From Candidatus Limnocylindrales bacterium (GTDB lineage Bacteria; Moduliflexota; Moduliflexia; Moduliflexales; JAUQPW01): a stretch of DNA of 64,000 nt. The stretch covers positions 21,415-85,414 of the forward strand of contig DATMBG010000029.1 in assembly GCA_035559535.1 (NCBI GenBank). The letters are read 5' to 3'. Below, in pieces: positions 62,259 to 64,000 of the stretch. Below the pieces are notes generated by a model. The model saw only the letters and a program-made list of their open reading frames with translations. It had not been told where the DNA came from and did not search any database. Within the stretch, counting starts at the first letter, position 1. Each line of letters begins with the position of its first letter. Both the position numbers and the translations under genes were made by a program.

Positions 62259-63143
62259 TTGTTATTTTTACCTACTTATCCAGTGTGTAGAATTTACTTA
62301 AAAAAAATCTATCAATCCAGGCCAATTCTTTTAGGGGTTGTAGGGTTTCTTTTAGGAGTCGTAACAGGGGTAACAGGGTTTTTAAAACCAGACTCGGTAG
62401 AAAGATATTCGCTCCCCCATCCCACGATTTCTGTAACGATCTTCATGGTGATTTGCTTCCTCTATGCGCTTATGGCCGGGTTGATTCATGGTCATAGTCG
62501 CCTGAAGCAGGTTTCGGCAAAAGTCTTAAAGGCTCAGGAAGAGGAGAGAAGGAGGCTTTCCAGGGAGCTTCATGATGGTATAGGACAATCCATGCTGGCT
62601 ATTAAATTAAATCTTCAAATGATGGAAGAGAAGGTGAAGAAGGGGATTCCCATCGGGCGAGAGTCCCTGCAAGAGCTTATTCTGGAGATTTCTAATTCCA
62701 TTGAAGAAATACGGCAGGTAGCTATGGACCTGAGACCTTCCATTTTAGAACACATAGATCTGATCAGTGCCCTGGAATGGTATGGAAAAAAATTTCAGGC
62801 AAAGTCAGGTATACAGGTAAAGATCTACGCCGAGGGTCCTATAGAAACTTCTCTTATGGTGAAAGACAATTTGTATCGGATTTATCAAGAAGCCCTTAGT
62901 AATATCCTTAAACATGCAAAGGCCAGTTTGGTAGAAACCACCCTTCAAGTCCGGGGGAAGATTTTATCTTTAAAGATTACAGATGATGGGAAAGGTTTTG
63001 AGGTGACCCGTTTACCGGGAACCCATCAAGGACTCGGGCTTTCTACGATCCAGGAGCGAACCGAACTTTTAGGGGGGATTTTTAAGGTAATGAGTTCAAA
63101 GGGGAAAGGGACGATGCTTTACCTTGAAATACCCTTTACCTAA
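62259..63143 (+). CDS. NarL-type sensor histidine kinase
   Basis: 294 aa from a TTG start at 62259 (the codon after an in-frame TGA; a GTG at 62283 is an alternative; no good ribosome site for either). Two membrane helices (PILLGVVGFLLGVVTGVTGF and VTIFMVICFLYALMAGL) enclose a short loop. The HisKA_3 domain is EERRRLSRELHDGIGQSM with phospho-acceptor His, and the ATP site has KITDDGKGFEV and GLGLSTIQER. It is a membrane kinase with little or no sensor domain outside. The regulator gene begins 28 bp after its stop. Confidence 0.9.
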   Translation: MLFLPTYPVCRIYLKKIYQSRPILLGVVGFLLGVVTGVTGFLKPDSVERYSLPHPTISVTIFMVICFLYALMAGLIHGHSRLKQVSAKVLKAQEEERRRLSRELHDGIGQSMLAIKLNLQMMEEKVKKGIPIGRESLQELILEISNSIEEIRQVAMDLRPSILEHIDLISALEWYGKKFQAKSGIQVKIYAEGPIETSLMVKDNLYRIYQEALSNILKHAKASLVETTLQVRGKILSLKITDDGKGFEVTRLPGTHQGLGLSTIQERTELLGGIFKVMSSKGKGTMLYLEIPFT

Positions 63144-63171
63144 ACTCGTACGTGTTCAGGGGGTACCTTCT

Positions 63172-63807
63172 ATGATTCGTGTTATTGTTGCCGATGATCA
63201 TACCCTTTTCCGGCAAGGGTTGGTAGAACTACTTCATTCTACCAAGAGTGTGACGGTAATCGGAGAGGCCCGAAATGGCTCAGAAGCCTTAAATTTGATA
63301 ACCCATATGCAACCTGACGTAGCCATCCTGGACATCTCGATGCCGAATCCCAATGGAATTGAGATTGCCAGGGAAGTCCATCGAGGGAATTTAAACACTA
63401 AAATCATCCTTCTCACCATGCACAAAGACCCTATTCTCCTCTCCCAGGCTTTAGACACCTGTGCTTCCGGTTATCTCCTTAAAGATAATACCTTGGAGGA
63501 TCTGATCTATGCTCTAAAAGCCGTTACTTCCGGGGGAAGGTTTATCAGTCCTTCTTTAGCCGAAAACATTTTAAAAATCCAACAAGCCCCAAATATGACG
63601 CTGACCCAACGAGAACGAGAGGTTCTAAAATGGATTGCCTGGGGCTGCTCAAATAAGCAGATAGCTACCAAGCTCTTTATCAGCGTTAAGACCGTTGAGA
63701 CCCACCGAACGAGAATCATGCAAAAACTTAACCTTCACAATACGGCAGATCTGGTTCGGTATGCTATACAATCAGGGTTGATAGGGTCTTATACTTTGTT
63801 CTGGTAA
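63172..63807 (+). CDS. NarL-family response regulator
   Basis: 211 aa from ATG 63172 (GGGGGT upstream; an earlier TTG frame at 63124 overlaps the kinase gene). Receiver: RVIVADDHTLFRQGLVELL and phospho-Asp in DVAILDISMP, Lys in YLLKDN. The LuxR-type helix-turn-helix is LTQREREVLKWIAWGCSNKQ to HRTRIMQKLNLHN. Forms a pair with the kinase. Targets cannot be predicted. Confidence 0.93.
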   Translation: MIRVIVADDHTLFRQGLVELLHSTKSVTVIGEARNGSEALNLITHMQPDVAILDISMPNPNGIEIAREVHRGNLNTKIILLTMHKDPILLSQALDTCASGYLLKDNTLEDLIYALKAVTSGGRFISPSLAENILKIQQAPNMTLTQREREVLKWIAWGCSNKQIATKLFISVKTVETHRTRIMQKLNLHNTADLVRYAIQSGLIGSYTLFW

Positions 63808-63924
63808 TAAAAAGCGATCATTACCAGGTGTGGCCGCGATGAAACCACCCTCTGAGGTGAGAGAAACGGCCTCGTTCCTATCTTCCCATACAAGGGCCTC
63901 CCGGAAGTATCCTTGTAACTCTCT

Positions 63925-64000
63925 TCCCTCACCCCCGGCCCCTCTCCCCTCACCCCTTGTCCTCCTCTCCTGTGTAGGGGCGGGAGGCCTCCCGCCCCTA
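63925..64000. repeat. GC-rich dispersed repeat with 26-bp palindrome, cut by window end
   Basis: CCCTCACCCCCGGCCCCTCT is followed by more pyrimidine runs; the last 26 bases (63975-64000) are a perfect palindrome centred on GGCC (GGGGCGGGAGG / CCTCCCGCCCC). It is the same class as the repeats at 6.9, 32.1 and 44.5 kb, but the end palindrome is seen only here. Confidence 0.65.

Noticed and set aside
63925-64000. CRISPR-like array in the pyrimidine-rich repeat
   Set aside because: There are no regular direct repeats with unique spacers; the region is low-complexity DNA and one palindrome.

Overview
The window is about 64 kb of bacterial DNA of moderate GC. It probably comes from an uncultivated Gram-negative: it has a RodZ-type protein, an enhancer-binding (sigma-54 type) regulator, exported amidase and cytochrome c genes, and selenocysteine decoding. 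I cannot place it in a phylum. Intergenic regions are full of short GC-rich dispersed repeats, some with terminal inverted repeats, which is typical of large environmental genomes.

Region 1 (about 1.1-28.2 kb, all on the minus strand) is a headless contractile phage-tail-like particle, that is, a contractile injection system (CIS). In transcription order: an NtrC-like regulator; an intergenic region with a 16-bp perfect palindrome and a sigma-54-like -24/-12 element; a small winged-helix-like protein; a DUF4255 cap-type protein; sheath; tube; a tail-assembly-chaperone-like protein; an unknown protein; a Mu gpN-like protein; a 1113-aa tape measure built on a 23-residue repeat; a 1509-aa polymorphic-toxin-like protein ending in a putative PD-(D/E)XK nuclease; hub (gpD-like); spike (gpV-like); a small protein; gp25-like wedge; baseplate J; tail protein I; and five accessory proteins, the last with two carboxypeptidase-regulatory-like domains. 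No capsid, portal, terminase, integrase or lysis genes are present, and no AAA+ ATPase of the Afp15/Pvc15 kind lies in the window. The toxin sits inside the structural operon with no obvious immunity gene, so it is the best candidate for the cargo.

Region 2 (28.8-41 kb) is catabolic and accessory: a VOC fragment, a luciferase-like monooxygenase with an alpha/beta hydrolase, an HSL-type esterase, a secreted Thr/Gly-repeat protein, a twice-frameshifted Uma2 nuclease relic, a DisA_N/DacZ-like diadenylate cyclase, a TauD-type dioxygenase, a hotdog thioesterase, an exported amidase and ComM.

Region 3 (41.7-57.2 kb) holds a cytochrome c, PdxH, a DsrE-like protein with an in-frame UGA, a DapA-family lyase, a PrcB-like lipoprotein candidate, an acyl-CoA ligase, an MBL-fold hydrolase, a minus-strand run (RodZ-like, HEAT-like repeat protein, FmdB zinc ribbon, CopD-like membrane protein, CocE-type hydrolase), AMMECR1 and PHP phosphatase genes overlapping by 4 bp, and selD. 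Both selD and the DsrE-like gene read through an in-frame UGA, and each UGA is followed at the expected distance by a small hairpin of bacterial SECIS type. Selenophosphate synthase and a likely selenoprotein client are therefore about 12 kb apart.

Region 4 (57.5-64 kb) holds a type II NADH dehydrogenase, a baeRF-family protein, an EamA transporter, a Crp/Fnr regulator and a NarL-type two-component pair, ending in a dispersed repeat with a 26-bp perfect palindrome. I found no tRNA, rRNA, CRISPR array or intact insertion sequence.
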